Of a stretch of DNA of 64,000 nucleotides, positions 31,951 to 43,100 are shown one piece after another; position 1 is the stretch's first letter, and each line of letters begins with the position of its first letter. A model generated the notes under the pieces. The model worked only from the letters and a program-made list of their open reading frames with translations. It made no database searches and had not been told where the DNA came from. The stretch is from Heliopora coerulea (taxonomy: Eukaryota; Cnidaria; Anthozoa; Scleralcyonacea; Helioporidae). The stretch covers positions 186,001 to 250,000 of the forward strand of contig JASJOG010000165.1 in assembly GCA_030142905.1 (NCBI GenBank). Direction: 5' to 3'. The position numbers and the translations under genes are program-made.

Positions 31951-33267
31951 ATGGCGGCAAGACAAGTTCTTTGCTTCCAAGCGTTCTTCTGTCAACTGGG
32001 ATTGCTATTAGCGTTTAATTTTCAGCTCTTTGGGATAATAATGGCGTACAATATGGCTGTACGACACCGAAACCTGGCCTTCGCGGTATATATTTCGTCA
32101 CGGAGGAAGTCTAGGATTCGAAAACTACGACTTCTTCGGGCTCGCCAAATTCGCCGCAAGAAAAGGTCTGTCTGGGTCGTCACTGGACGGACAGACCAAT
32201 GGTGGCAAAACATGATTGGAGAGAATGTGCCTGAGTGGACTTGGAGAAAAAATTTTCGAATGACAAGGAACTCTTTCAATGAACTAGCTGATAAACTCCG
32301 TCCTTTTATTGCACCTGATCCTAATACCCCAAACCATCGATTTTTAAGCACTGAAAAGAAGTTAGCAATAACGCTGTACTATTTAAAGGACACGGGGGGA
32401 TTATGGATGACTGCAAATGTATTTGGTATTCATCAGTGCACCGCGTCAAAGCATATTCACTCAGTGTGTGAAGCTATTAAGTCAAAGTTAGGGCCAGAGT
32501 ATTTGTATTTACCAAGAAACAATGATAAAATGCGAGAGAAAGTATCAGAGTTCGAAATGAGGTTTGGTTTGTCACAAGCGTTTGGATGTATAGATGGGAC
32601 CCATATACCTATCAAACGGCCGGTTAAAAACTCCCAAGACTACTTTTCATACAAGCAATATTTCTCCCTCAACGTCCAAGCCATATGTGACAGTAAAGGA
32701 TACTTTATGGATGTTGAGTGCAAATGGCCTGGATCAGTGCATGATGCCAAAGTATTTGCAAATTCTAGTGTCTGCAACAAAATGAGGGGTGGACAACTAC
32801 CTAACACTTTCCTCACCCTTTTGCCTGGTTATGAAGCCATTCCTAATTATCTTCTTGGGGACCCAGCATACCCGTTGACACCTTTTTGCATGAAAGAGTA
32901 TTCCAATTGCTGCACAAATGAAGAAGTGATATTCAATAATATGCTCCGCTCTGCAAGGAATCAAGTGGAGTGTGCATATGGCAGGCTCAAAGCTCGTTGG
33001 CGATTTTTAACAAAACCGATTGATCACAAATTGGAAATAATACCAACACTGATTTACAGTTGCTTTATCCTTAACAATTATTGTGAAAGCAATCACAATT
33101 ACATTGACCAAGAAGAAGTTGAAGCCCAAATAACGAGACTCCAAGCAGAGGAAGACAACATGCCAAATCTGCCAGACCCAATTTATTCGGGTGTCACCCA
33201 TGAAGGGGAGTATGTTCGGTCACTGTTAACAAAATACATTGAACAAAACATGCCTGACAATTACTAA
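31951..33267 (+). CDS. PIF/Harbinger transposase (DDE_Tnp_4/HARBI1-like)
   Basis: 438 codons if started at ATG 31,951; the frame extends into the TIR, so this methionine is the sensible choice. The DDE nuclease triad is visible: D in FGCIDGTHIPIKRP, D in WPGSVHDAKVF and E in NQVECAYGRLKARWRF. An N-terminal helix-turn-helix region precedes it (KKLAITLYYLKDTGG...FGIHQCTASKHI). The length matches active Harbinger transposases and HARBI1. The enzyme cuts and pastes the element and normally needs the Myb-like partner for nuclear entry and end binding. No inactivating change is seen. Confidence 0.9.
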   Translation: MAARQVLCFQAFFCQLGLLLAFNFQLFGIIMAYNMAVRHRNLAFAVYISSRRKSRIRKLRLLRARQIRRKKRSVWVVTGRTDQWWQNMIGENVPEWTWRKNFRMTRNSFNELADKLRPFIAPDPNTPNHRFLSTEKKLAITLYYLKDTGGLWMTANVFGIHQCTASKHIHSVCEAIKSKLGPEYLYLPRNNDKMREKVSEFEMRFGLSQAFGCIDGTHIPIKRPVKNSQDYFSYKQYFSLNVQAICDSKGYFMDVECKWPGSVHDAKVFANSSVCNKMRGGQLPNTFLTLLPGYEAIPNYLLGDPAYPLTPFCMKEYSNCCTNEEVIFNNMLRSARNQVECAYGRLKARWRFLTKPIDHKLEIIPTLIYSCFILNNYCESNHNYIDQEEVEAQITRLQAEEDNMPNLPDPIYSGVTHEGEYVRSLLTKYIEQNMPDNY

Positions 33268-33634
33268 GTCTGGTGTTATAGTGTTGTGTTAGTGGTAAAT
33301 TAATTAAAACATTTTTATGTTATTAACAAAGGTGCAATTCTGAGGATTATCTTCCCCAGCTCTTCCACTTATGGGAGAATGTAAAATCTAGAAGGAAGCT
33401 TTTGTTTATAACATATTCCAAACTAATATTCCAAATTATGTCAACTAGTGCATGCCTTAACAGTTTTGCATGAATGTATTTGTAAAGTAAAGATGCATGG
33501 CAGAAAATTTCTGTTTGTTCAAATTAAATTGTTTTAACAATTTCTTTATAACTTGCAGAATGTCAACAATGAAACTGTAGTAACTATTCAAAAACATACT
33601 GGAAGTACTGTACCATATTCTCTTCCAAAGAAAT

Positions 33635-34831
33635 TTACAAAGTCTGATAATATCCACCACCATCTGTCACTTCTGCTTGGTTGATTTCATTTGAGGAATA
33701 ATTATTGTTTGATGCTGAAGAGTTCTCTGCCCATGACCTTTGCCTTGGAACAAGATTTTCTGGTGGATTACCATAGGTTGAAAATTGTTGAGGATGAGTT
33801 CTTTGCATTGGGTTCACTGGAATGCTAGCTTGGGGAGCAGTAAATGGGGGTTGCATATGGTACTGTTCATGGTACTGTTGCTGAGGTGCATGGTTGGAAA
33901 ACATTGCTGTTGTCATCATCTGGAATGACTGGGAAAAACTCTTTGCTACTTCATTCATCGACTCACTCATTTGTTGCATTGTCTTAGCAAATATATCATT
34001 GGATTGCTTAATTGCCTCAGCAATGTCTTTCTTAAATTGTGAGTCTTCCTTGGCCTCTTGTAACAGTAACTGGTCTCTTTGGGAGGCACTCAATTGGCAT
34101 TCTAAATGCTTCCTCTTGTTGTCAATAAGTTTTGGTACAGGGTTTTGACCAGGGCGTTTTTTTGCTTTCACTCTCTTGGTACTCACATCAGACACATTGT
34201 TTTCAGAATCTGATAAATCATCAATATCACCCAAATTGCTGGAACTGGCTGATGGTGACATAGGAGGACTTTTGTCTTCAGATAGACTCTTTTCAAAACT
34301 ACTGTTTACATCGTTGGTGTCTACACCAAAGTAGAGGGGCTCGGTAGAAGGGCTCCCACCCCAGATAAGTTTTAGCTGCTCATAGTGCTCCATTACTATT
34401 TTGCCGCTGCCGCTTCTAGAACCCGTGGTTACTGCTGTGGCGAAGTTTTGCCGAATATCTTTGATTTTCTCTTGTATATGCGTGTAGCCCTTCTTGATAA
34501 GGGGTTTTTCTCGCTGCAGCCTTTTATCTATATCTTCTTCGCTTTCACCATCACCTTCCAATGTTGCTGTTATTTCAGGAGGACCAAAATATGTAGGCTC
34601 ATGTTTATAGATACGTGCCATTGCTTCCCTGACAGCCTCGTATTGCTTGACTTTGTCGGCATTAAAGTCACAATTTTTGTATTCCATTTGCAACTTGTAA
34701 GTGGCTAAACACTTTAACAGATTCTCTATTTTGTCTTCGGTTTGCCATCTAAATCTTTTCTCAGATTCCGCTTTTTTCGCTTTCTTGTTTGTACCATTCG
34801 TGCACGAATACTTGCACGGCAACGACGCCAT
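33635..34831 (-). CDS. Harbinger Myb/SANT-like accessory protein
   Basis: 398 codons from ATG 34,831; the same frame extends upstream into the TIR to 34,948. Residues about 15-110 form a Myb/SANT-like trihelix (RFRWQTEDKIENLLKCL, KQYEAVREAMARIY, YTHIQEKIKDIRQNF). A Ser/Asp-rich linker (SDSENNVSD) follows, then a basic stretch (KRVKAKKRPGQNP), a coiled-coil-like region and a Gln/Pro-rich tail. In this superfamily the Myb-like protein binds the element ends and carries the transposase into the nucleus. It converges on the transposase gene with a gap of about 370 bp. Confidence 0.82.
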   Translation of the reverse strand: MASLPCKYSCTNGTNKKAKKAESEKRFRWQTEDKIENLLKCLATYKLQMEYKNCDFNADKVKQYEAVREAMARIYKHEPTYFGPPEITATLEGDGESEEDIDKRLQREKPLIKKGYTHIQEKIKDIRQNFATAVTTGSRSGSGKIVMEHYEQLKLIWGGSPSTEPLYFGVDTNDVNSSFEKSLSEDKSPPMSPSASSSNLGDIDDLSDSENNVSDVSTKRVKAKKRPGQNPVPKLIDNKRKHLECQLSASQRDQLLLQEAKEDSQFKKDIAEAIKQSNDIFAKTMQQMSESMNEVAKSFSQSFQMMTTAMFSNHAPQQQYHEQYHMQPPFTAPQASIPVNPMQRTHPQQFSTYGNPPENLVPRQRSWAENSSASNNNYSSNEINQAEVTDGGGYYQTL

Positions 34832-35156
34832 CTTGGCTAGAATGAACGGCAATGCGCGTGTCTGCTTTGTTGCCACCTGACCGCCGTGACCGCAGACCCT
34901 GGTTTCCAACCCGGGTTGAAATTTTATCGCGATTACATGAGGTTTCAACCCGGGCTGAAAATCCTAGCTCGGTTTGACAAACCGGGCTAGGATTTTCAGC
35001 CCGGGTTGAAATTCAACCCGGGCTGAAAATTTCTCCATGTAATCGCAAATTGTATTTTTCAAGCATTTGTAGTATAGGCCGGGCTGAAATTTCAACCCAC
35101 TTTGCTGGGTTGAAATTTCATCCCGGGGTGAAATTCTCCATGTAATCGGGGCCTAA

Positions 35157-37105
35157 CTCATTAACGCCCAAGGCGCTGGAAGCAGGCTACCCCCCCAACG
35201 GGCATGCAAAATGGCTGATTTCAGCTAGTGCAGCAGTGCATCTACAAAAATTACTAAAGCTTTTCAAAAAGCCAATTGAAAGCCCTGAATTTTTGGCACA
35301 GGGTAGAGTAATAAATAAGTATTCATCTTTTGTGAATTTTAATCCATTCGGATTCATATGTTTTAAAAATTAGGGGCTAGAAATCCAAGCATATGACAAT
35401 TTTGCAGCACTATACTGGATTCAAGATTGAAAAAATATTCACAAGCATATAAAACCACAAAAGTCTGGTTTTGTGGCTAAACCATTTATTTCATTCCATT
35501 AAAAAATATATATAATACAAAGATTTTTGATCTTAAAGAGAACGAAGGCCAAAATGTTAACGAAATTAAACATTTTCTGATGGGTGTATCTGACAAGTTT
35601 TTGACAGCTAACTGCAACGCTGGCAGTCGAAGTGTGGCACAAACCCAAATTGTTCATTTCACGGTAATTCGATACTGGGACATAACAACAATGCAAAACG
35701 TTTCAAATGACATCAGTGTTATGTTTTTATTGAATTTCCAAATATCACTGTGAAAAAATAGCCTCGTTTTCTACACAGATTTACAGGACTTTGTCCGCAC
35801 TTGTAAACAGTTTCAAAGTTCGCCATACAGGCCGCTCTCATCCAACTTTTGAATTTAACACAAGTTTTTTTCGCTCCGGAAGCCTTAAGCAAAGTTCTGG
35901 TCCTTGATACTCGTACATATATCGATATTATTATGACCAATTGAAGCACTAAATGTTTTTTGTAGCCGCTGTAGTTTGAAACTAGTTGTTTAGCAAGCAC
36001 AAGAAGAAGGTCTGATTTTCAGAAGTCGCAGCGCCTCACTGTCTGCATCTTCTGCATTTCTAAACCATTCTCAACAGAAATAAATTCGTTAAATTTGACA
36101 AGTTCTTCGTCGATTGAAATATTTTTGCCTGGAATTGATGGGGATTGAAAAGCATTTTGATGCTTGGAAATAAGAGCCGTAAATTTTTTCAACTTCTCAG
36201 TTGCTTCCTCGTGGTCCGCAAACGAAATGTGGAAATACCAACTTAAAACCTTGAAACATTTTAAAAGAATGGGTTTTTTTTAAACCCAGGATTGCCCAGA
36301 AAGGGATTAGAGTCCAGGCACAACCTTATAGTAAACAGTTCATTGATTCCCATCTAAATGTTTAAGCCAAAAAAGACCGAAATTTCTGATCACTCTGCAG
36401 AAACTGAATGATAGGTCCCCGAATTTTGTGCGGGTGAACGCAGCCATGGCACAAGATCGATAAAATCGTGACCTGAAATAAGATAAAAAAAATCTTTTCG
36501 GGAGGCTTCTGATTTTGGCTTATGTCAAGGACCCGACTCGGCATGTAAAGGCTTCTACTTTGCAGAATTAAAACTATTTTTTCCATTCAACAAAACACAG
36601 AGAATTATCTGTTTCATATTCGCTCTCACTTTTACTTTTCATTTTCACTAACGTCAGTATCGGATCCGTCGGCGAAAAATCCATGTAAATCATCTTTTTC
36701 GTCGTCTGAATCTGCCAGACATTGGGCTGTAGGGAACATTCAACAGTCTTCTACAAAGTCCGATTCTTTTTACTTCATATTCCATCACAAATCACTCAAA
36801 ATCTTAGTTTTCTTCATTGAATCCAAATATGTTCACCGCTTGCGTACGCGATAACGCATTTTCAAAAAAAAGGGAAAAATTTAAACGCATGTAATTCGCA
36901 AAATACTTGTCGTATGAAGCTCCACGAGGCACCATTCGAAAGCTCATTTTCTGCTCTATTTAGTGCTTTATTTTCGTTGCTAAGCGATCAGAACCGGATG
37001 TTTTTCACAATCAGCCAATAAAGACCATGCGCCCGCTCAGGGCGCATTGCCCGTTAGGGGGTTCCCAATTCCAGGGCGCATCAGGGCGCATTGCCCGTTA
37101 ATGGG
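35157..37105. mobile_element. Decayed piggyBac-like element
   Basis: The right end ...GCGCATTGCCCGTTAATGGG and left end CTCATTAACGCCCAAGGCGC are inverse with mismatches. TTAA flanks the element at 37,106-37,109 and, across the Harbinger, at 31,811-31,814. On the reverse strand decayed transposase pieces occur in order: an acidic N-terminus (ADSDDEKDDL, DGSDTDVSEN near 36,720-36,640) and PGKNISIDEELVKF at about 36,100-36,135. The latter matches the piggyBac signature PGQN-S-DE--I-FKGR. Frames are broken, so it is a fossil. Confidence 0.65.
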
Positions 37106-37125
37106 TTAAGGAGATTGAGGAATGA

Positions 37126-40108
37126 GAAAGAAATACAAAACAAAATAAGTCAAAACTGAAAAAAGCCAAAAAGATTGATCAATAATTTTTGCAAATTTAA
37201 ACTTCAGAGATGTGCCAAATTTTCTATGGCTAATTGTTGGTCTTCCCTTAAAGCTAAACACAGCACCTTAACACTACACTTCTTATGTTAAACAGTTTTC
37301 AAGAATTAGAAATTCTGGAGGTGTTTCCTCCTGTCTTTAAAAGTATTAAGGGTAAGGGGTTGTATGTATTTTATCAGATCCTCTTACTAAATAAGACTGT
37401 GTCAGACTACAGGGCTATCAATAGAAGCCAGTTACTAGTGGTTTACCACTGGCTACCTCACCTCTGACTGCTGGCTACTGTAATTTATTCAGTGAAGAAC
37501 CTGAATAATTTTCTTCTTGGTTTTTTCTTTTTATCTACAATGATGCATTCAGTTTTTTGCTTTTAAAAACATTGGGAAAAAGAGATATTTTGGCATGTTC
37601 CTGGGGAAGAACTCAGCAACATATTGCTTAAGTGCAGAATGTCCAGCCATTTAGTTCTACAACCTTGGCTTGAAAGTTCAAGTTTAAGTAGAAGTGAAAT
37701 CAATTAGCTTTCAGTTTTTATAAGTGTACTATTTCCAAAAAAAAACTCACCCAAATGGCTGGAAATGCCATTTAAGAGTGTCCAAGTTTCAAAATTTTCC
37801 AGGGGACCCTACCTCCAGACCACCCCCTAGCTTTGTGATGCCAAAGGCATCTCAATTCCACACAGCTGCCAACTTTTTTCATAAAGCCTCCTACTCTAAA
37901 TTTTAATGAAAACTGTGAGACTGGAAAAACAGTGGTTGACAGCCAGTTGGTCAATCAATTATCCAACTAGTCTCCTGCTTTTGTATTACTAACAATTGTT
38001 ACTTCTACACCAATTTAGCAGGAGGGGAGTTCCTGTGGGTATCTCCCCTTAATCCTTTAATGTACAGTGTCCAATGTATTGGACACCTAAGGACAAAAGA
38101 ACCTGTGAGAAAACAAAGGAAAAACAAAGACAGAACAAAAGAAAAAAATTTTAAGTGTTAAAGGGTTTATTCCCGAGGAATTATGGCCCATGAGACATTA
38201 CATATGCCAGGAAGAACTATCACATGCAACAACTATATTTAAATGGGCTCTTGCATTTGTCCAGACACCAACGTTGTCCATCTTCTTCAGGAGCATAATG
38301 TATGGTACATCAGGGTGATTGACATAAATCAGGATGGCATTGCACCCCCTTTTTATCAAAAACAGATTGAATAAACATACCAGAAGTTATTTTATCAATT
38401 CAAAAATTATTTCTCAAATAACTGAGCAAATACATCCCCTCCATCCACAACAATTTAACCATGCTGTAGTAAGAGAGTAAAACAAACAAATACCACAAAG
38501 GCAAATATTTATTGGAAAATAAAATGTCAAAATCAACCCAAATTTACTTTCATAAAAACATTTATGTCCAACTGTTTTTAATTTCTGAATGTGTTTGTAT
38601 AATACAGTACATCATATTATGTATAATGTAGTTAATTCATAAATACCTGCCAAAGTAAAATTCTTTCATCATCAGGTCTTGGTATATGTAGCATAGTTAC
38701 TTTGAATTTTAAAAGAATATTAGGTTGGCAAGTATTTTCTACTTCAACCATAATCATTTATACATGAGTACAATAACTATGCAATAACAATATGCTTGCA
38801 CAAGGTCTGTGGGATTTTCAATGTTTACAAATATACTACAGTGTATCTGCTTTGTCAACATCCATTGGTCTTCCATGGTCTCTTCCATTAACTTCTCAGA
38901 ATTCAAAAAGGGAAAATTCCTAAACCCTGTTACCAAGCCAAATATCAATCAAATCTGTTCATAAAATTAACTGAACTCTTGATCCAGATAGACAATCTGT
39001 GAATATGACTGAATTAAAACAGTTGCACTTGTGACTTTTCAAAATATGAGCAGTTATATAAAGCATTCTTTTCTATGTAACAGCCCAGCTTAACATAGAA
39101 TTCTCAGTTAAAATTTAGTAGCATAGCTTCACTTGTTAACCCAAAGTATTTTCAGTGCAATTTATCTGCCAAACTACCATAAGCCAATTGAGTTTCTTAA
39201 ACTTCTCCCCTTAGGATAAATATTCCAGTGTAAAATAAGTTTGTGTAAAATTACTCTGTGCAAAAAAACCTTATGCAAATAAAAACCAAAATTGTGATGC
39301 AGGGTGTTTGTATGGAAGTATAAACTTCCATAAAGTTTACTGGGACAGGTTTTAAGTTTTTCCCAGCAAAGAAATCTCCCCTTGACCATTAAAATTACCT
39401 GGTGTTAACCAGAGTAAAAAGTCCAACTTGACCATATAAGAAATAACACTAGTTAACAAAACAGTAAGCCAACTGGTAGTTTATAGTCAGCTGAACTCAG
39501 GGTTTTGCAAACTGGTTCATCTTTCAAAGAAAACAAAACAGAGGAATGACCAATGTTTCAGCTTTTGGCAGAAGATGACATGTTGCCTTGTCTTGATAGT
39601 TTTTTACATTTTTAAAAGTGGTTAAAACTAACAGGATTCACTGTCAGACCCTGGACCCATACTTTTCACTTTTTGCTAAGTTCTAAGGAAGCAATTTTTA
39701 ACAAATTAAAATGTGAACATATTAATAAATACATGCATGACTAATGTAATATTATTAGTATAAAATTATGCTTTTCCATCTGGTATTAGAAATACAGAAC
39801 AAGTGTTTTGAGGTTTAGCAAATCATCTGGTCAAAAGATGAGTCAATTTGGAATGATGCACATCTTCCTTGAAGACAACATATGTTTCATGGTTCATATT
39901 GTTAGTATTAGTCTGTTTATATTCTTTGATTGTTTGCTTTATACCTTTTATTTTAAATCACTAAAATAGTGAAAACGAAATTTTGATGTGCATCTGTGTT
40001 TACTAACCCCAAGCACTGCTTTTGACACTGCTGGATATATTTCCATGCTTCACTTTCATGAGCTTGTGCAGTAAATACAAGGAATACTAGCCTCATGCCG
40101 GACTCTAC
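37126..40108. other. Convergent intergenic region (3' sides of CCDC34-like and Bcl-2-like genes)
   Basis: AT-rich DNA with no ORF of recognisable family. It should contain the 3' UTRs of both flanking genes. GTGTCCAATGTATTGGACAC at about 38,069-38,088 is a short palindrome. An A-rich stretch follows the CCDC34 stop at 37,126-37,180, but it is not a clean poly(A) tail. Confidence 0.35.
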
Positions 40109-43100
40109 TCAAGGGTGAGGATGATTGACAACACGCATCAGCAAAGCACCTAAGCCAAACCCAGCAAGAGCAGCCATGCTCCACATTAGATCTCGTTTAC
40201 CAAGCCTGTTTTCTTGCTCTCCTGGCAGTCTAAAGAACTTGATGAACCCATCCTTTAAATAAACCATAAAGCATTATTTTAACAGCCAAAATCATTGCAC
40301 AGAGTCAGAAGGAAACAAACTCAGGAGTTAAAAGAGTTATAAAGCATTATGGTGCTACAACAAAATGGGTGTTTTGTGTATTTATAGCTGGGCCTTAATT
40401 TTTATTACTAAGCTTTGATTTTTGCTTGGTTTGCCAAGTGCTGATGAATATGTTGGATCCCAGTGAGATAGATGTAGCAGTTCATCTGGGTTCTGATTAC
40501 CTGTAGCATCAATCAAAAAGATTTATCATTGTCTTTAGTTGTTGAAAAGAAGTCTGGTTGTTTTCATACTGTGTGACAATAGTCCATACTCCATAATAAT
40601 AGTTCATATAAGTTAATCAAACATTTGTCGCATAATTGTCATCTAAAACAAAGAAATGACAGCTTGAATGCAAAAAGCAGTCATTTGTCTGTTTATTATT
40701 AAATAAATCCAATCACTAGACCAACTGAGAGCTGAATTCCAAAAAGGCAGGATATACATATGGTATAAGATGTTAGACATAGCATTGTTTGTTAAACCCA
40801 TCAGTCAGAATCTTATGAATTGTGTCCTGCAACAGGCTCATTACAATTTACAAAAAATTAACCTTTCCTGTACCAACATTTCAGTTATGTAACATACTAG
40901 ATGATGGGTGGTAATCTTTATTTGGTTAGCTGACTCATCATATCATCATTATTCAAAGACAAGATTAAAAACAGATAACTTTATCAAGATTGTCAAGGCT
41001 TTAAAGCCTTGACAATCTCAATGCAGAAAATAAGTTTTGGCTTGAGAATCATTAACTCTGGACATAATTCAAAGTTTAACTGCATGTCTTGGAGATTTTG
41101 TTTTCAATGCAAGAGGTCATTCCATTTTTGCAGACTTTGGTCTGCCTCTCATTCATTAATTTATTATTTCATTCACAAATTCATCTGAACATCATTCACC
41201 AAACAAGACAATCAAATGAATCATTAAAAATGTTAACCAAGATCATTATACCCCTTAATTGACTAATGAAATAAATCAACCTTTTCACTTATTCAAGAGA
41301 TTTTTTTCCTCAAATAATAAAACAGCGATTTTGTTGTGGTAACAAATTTAAACACAGTTTTTAAATACGTAGATACCATTGTGAATGGTAATTTAAGATA
41401 AAGTAGGAGAAGATGAAGAGTAATATACGCTTTAAAGAGGTATACACAGTTACCAAAGAACCAAACTAAGAACTAAACTATCCAACAGTCTTTGGTAACT
41501 GTGTATACCTCTTTAAAGCGTATATTACTCCCCTGGTAGAAATCCTAAACAGGATCTTGTAAGATCCTGCAGGATCCTACAGGATCCTGATAGGATCCTA
41601 AAATTAACAGGATTCTAGCCAGGATCCTTACAGGATGCTAAAATTTCCAGGATCCTTTCCAGGATCATAATAGAATTATAACACTGACAGGATTATATCC
41701 AGGATCCTGATAAGTTCCTAAACTCTTCAGGATCCTAAATAGGATCCTGATAGGATCCTAAATTTAACAAGATCATGATCAGAATCCTGATAGGATCCTA
41801 CAACTAACAAGATCTTAACCAGGATTGACAGGACCCTAACTAGGATCCTGATGAGATCCTAAAACTGACAAGATTGCAATCGCAGTCCTGCGCATAAGAC
41901 TCTTAAATTAACAGCGTCATAACCATGATCGAGGCAGGATTGATCCTGTGGATATAAAGACGATTTTAATCTTTTGGATTTTAAGTTCAATGCTGTATGT
42001 ACTACATGTAAGTTGCTTGAATTTTACATGTGAAGGCATTGCTGCCATTTGCAGGCTTAACCATACACCACGCTAATCAACGTGTACGTTAGACGTGCAA
42101 TTTTTGGTGATAGTTTGGTGTCTTGTTTGATTTCACTTGATGGCATAAAATGCAGGCACATTATTGTTATTATTAACATTATTATTATTAACATTATTAT
42201 TATTGAAAGACTTGTCTCACTATAACGTTTTGACATTAAAAATTACACGAAATGAAAGTGCAGAAAGAAATCCTTTACGTCTGCATGTTTGAAGGGGTTA
42301 TTGCTGTAAATTGCGAGCCGGAACGCGAAGTATGCAATAATTGGAGCATGGCCAACCTGTCCACGTGCATCACCAACGTGTAGCCACCCAATTTTGGAAC
42401 CACGGTAAAGGTCAAATAGAATTCAGCTGTATCACCTTTACAGACGCGGATCAATTATATTTGCGCGCATTTGTAAAGTTCACTACATGGCTACTACAGG
42501 ATTCCAATGTCAGAACGAGTTCAGAAGAAGATCTTGAAAGATAAATTTCTCGGTAAGTGAAATACGTCACTAAACATGTTCTTAGATATATCATAATACT
42601 AAAGTATTGCGTTTACGCATAAAATTTGGTGTCAGTTCGTTCCATTCGGTATGTTTCATATACCGAAATTGTAATGCTGACATGACAATGATCTGTAGGT
42701 CGGTTTAAAAAGTTGCGCAGTTTAAAAAGTCTGACTTTATTGACTTTTAGGCAATTTTTCAAATAAAATTTCGATCGTTAACCGACATCACTTCACTTCG
42801 ACAAAGGAACAGTGGTTCTATACACAACAGATAGACAACAGCGGAAAACTAATTACGATAAGAATGCAAAAAACCCCCCCAAAAACACGTAACTGTCTTA
42901 TACTGGTAGCATCAGCAGAAAGTTGCCAGAGTTCTGGGGAAATTATTCTATATATAATTTCGCTTGATCAACATTCTTTTTCGGTGTTTAAAGATGTTCC
43001 AAAGTTTAGAAGCAGTGTTTTTGGTCTTACAAACATGATTGAAACACCTTGGCTTTAATTATATGGCAGCGAGTTTGGCAAACATTACAAGGATCTGGCT

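Larger units (their letters stand above)
31815..35153. mobile_element. Complete PIF/Harbinger DNA transposon
   Basis: The termini GGCCCCGATTACATGG and CCATGTAATCGGGGCC are inverted, and both flanks are TAA (31,812-31,814 and 35,154-35,156), as expected for PIF/Harbinger. Subterminal regions carry many CAGCCCGGGCTGA palindromes. The element is 3,339 bp with two convergent intact ORFs, transposase (+) and Myb-like (-), the standard two-gene set. It looks autonomous by sequence. It inserted into the TAA of the TTAA duplication of the adjoining piggyBac-like element. Confidence 0.92.
23507..37125 (+). pseudogene. CCDC34: CCDC34-like gene split by transposons, a foldback and a microsatellite
   Basis: Segments: 23507-23842 (Ser/acidic-rich N-terminus), 30862-31013, 31133-31546 (coiled coil), 31707-31814, 37110-37125. 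Diagnostic features are GLSPWEKWILSKVIKDRERARN, the repeated KEWL-K and SYRKWFELKEHERK coiled-coil blocks, then NHFGYLSGKITGYY and NPNPW. These match the order in CCDC34 (LSPWEEW, coiled coil, YGY-NGKLTGFY, NPIPW), a protein tied to sperm flagellum and cilia. Breaks: BEL/Pao after Ser-Ser-Tyr; a 119-bp insertion; a TAT microsatellite that stops the frame at 31,643-31,645 and shifts it; piggyBac plus Harbinger at TTTAA. Flanks rejoin to read F-K-E-I-E-E-stop. I see no intron in the host parts, so a retrocopy is possible. Confidence 0.75.

Noticed and set aside
35719..36000. 93-codon reverse ORF as a separate gene
   Set aside because: Lies within the decayed piggyBac-like element and is best read as transposase debris.
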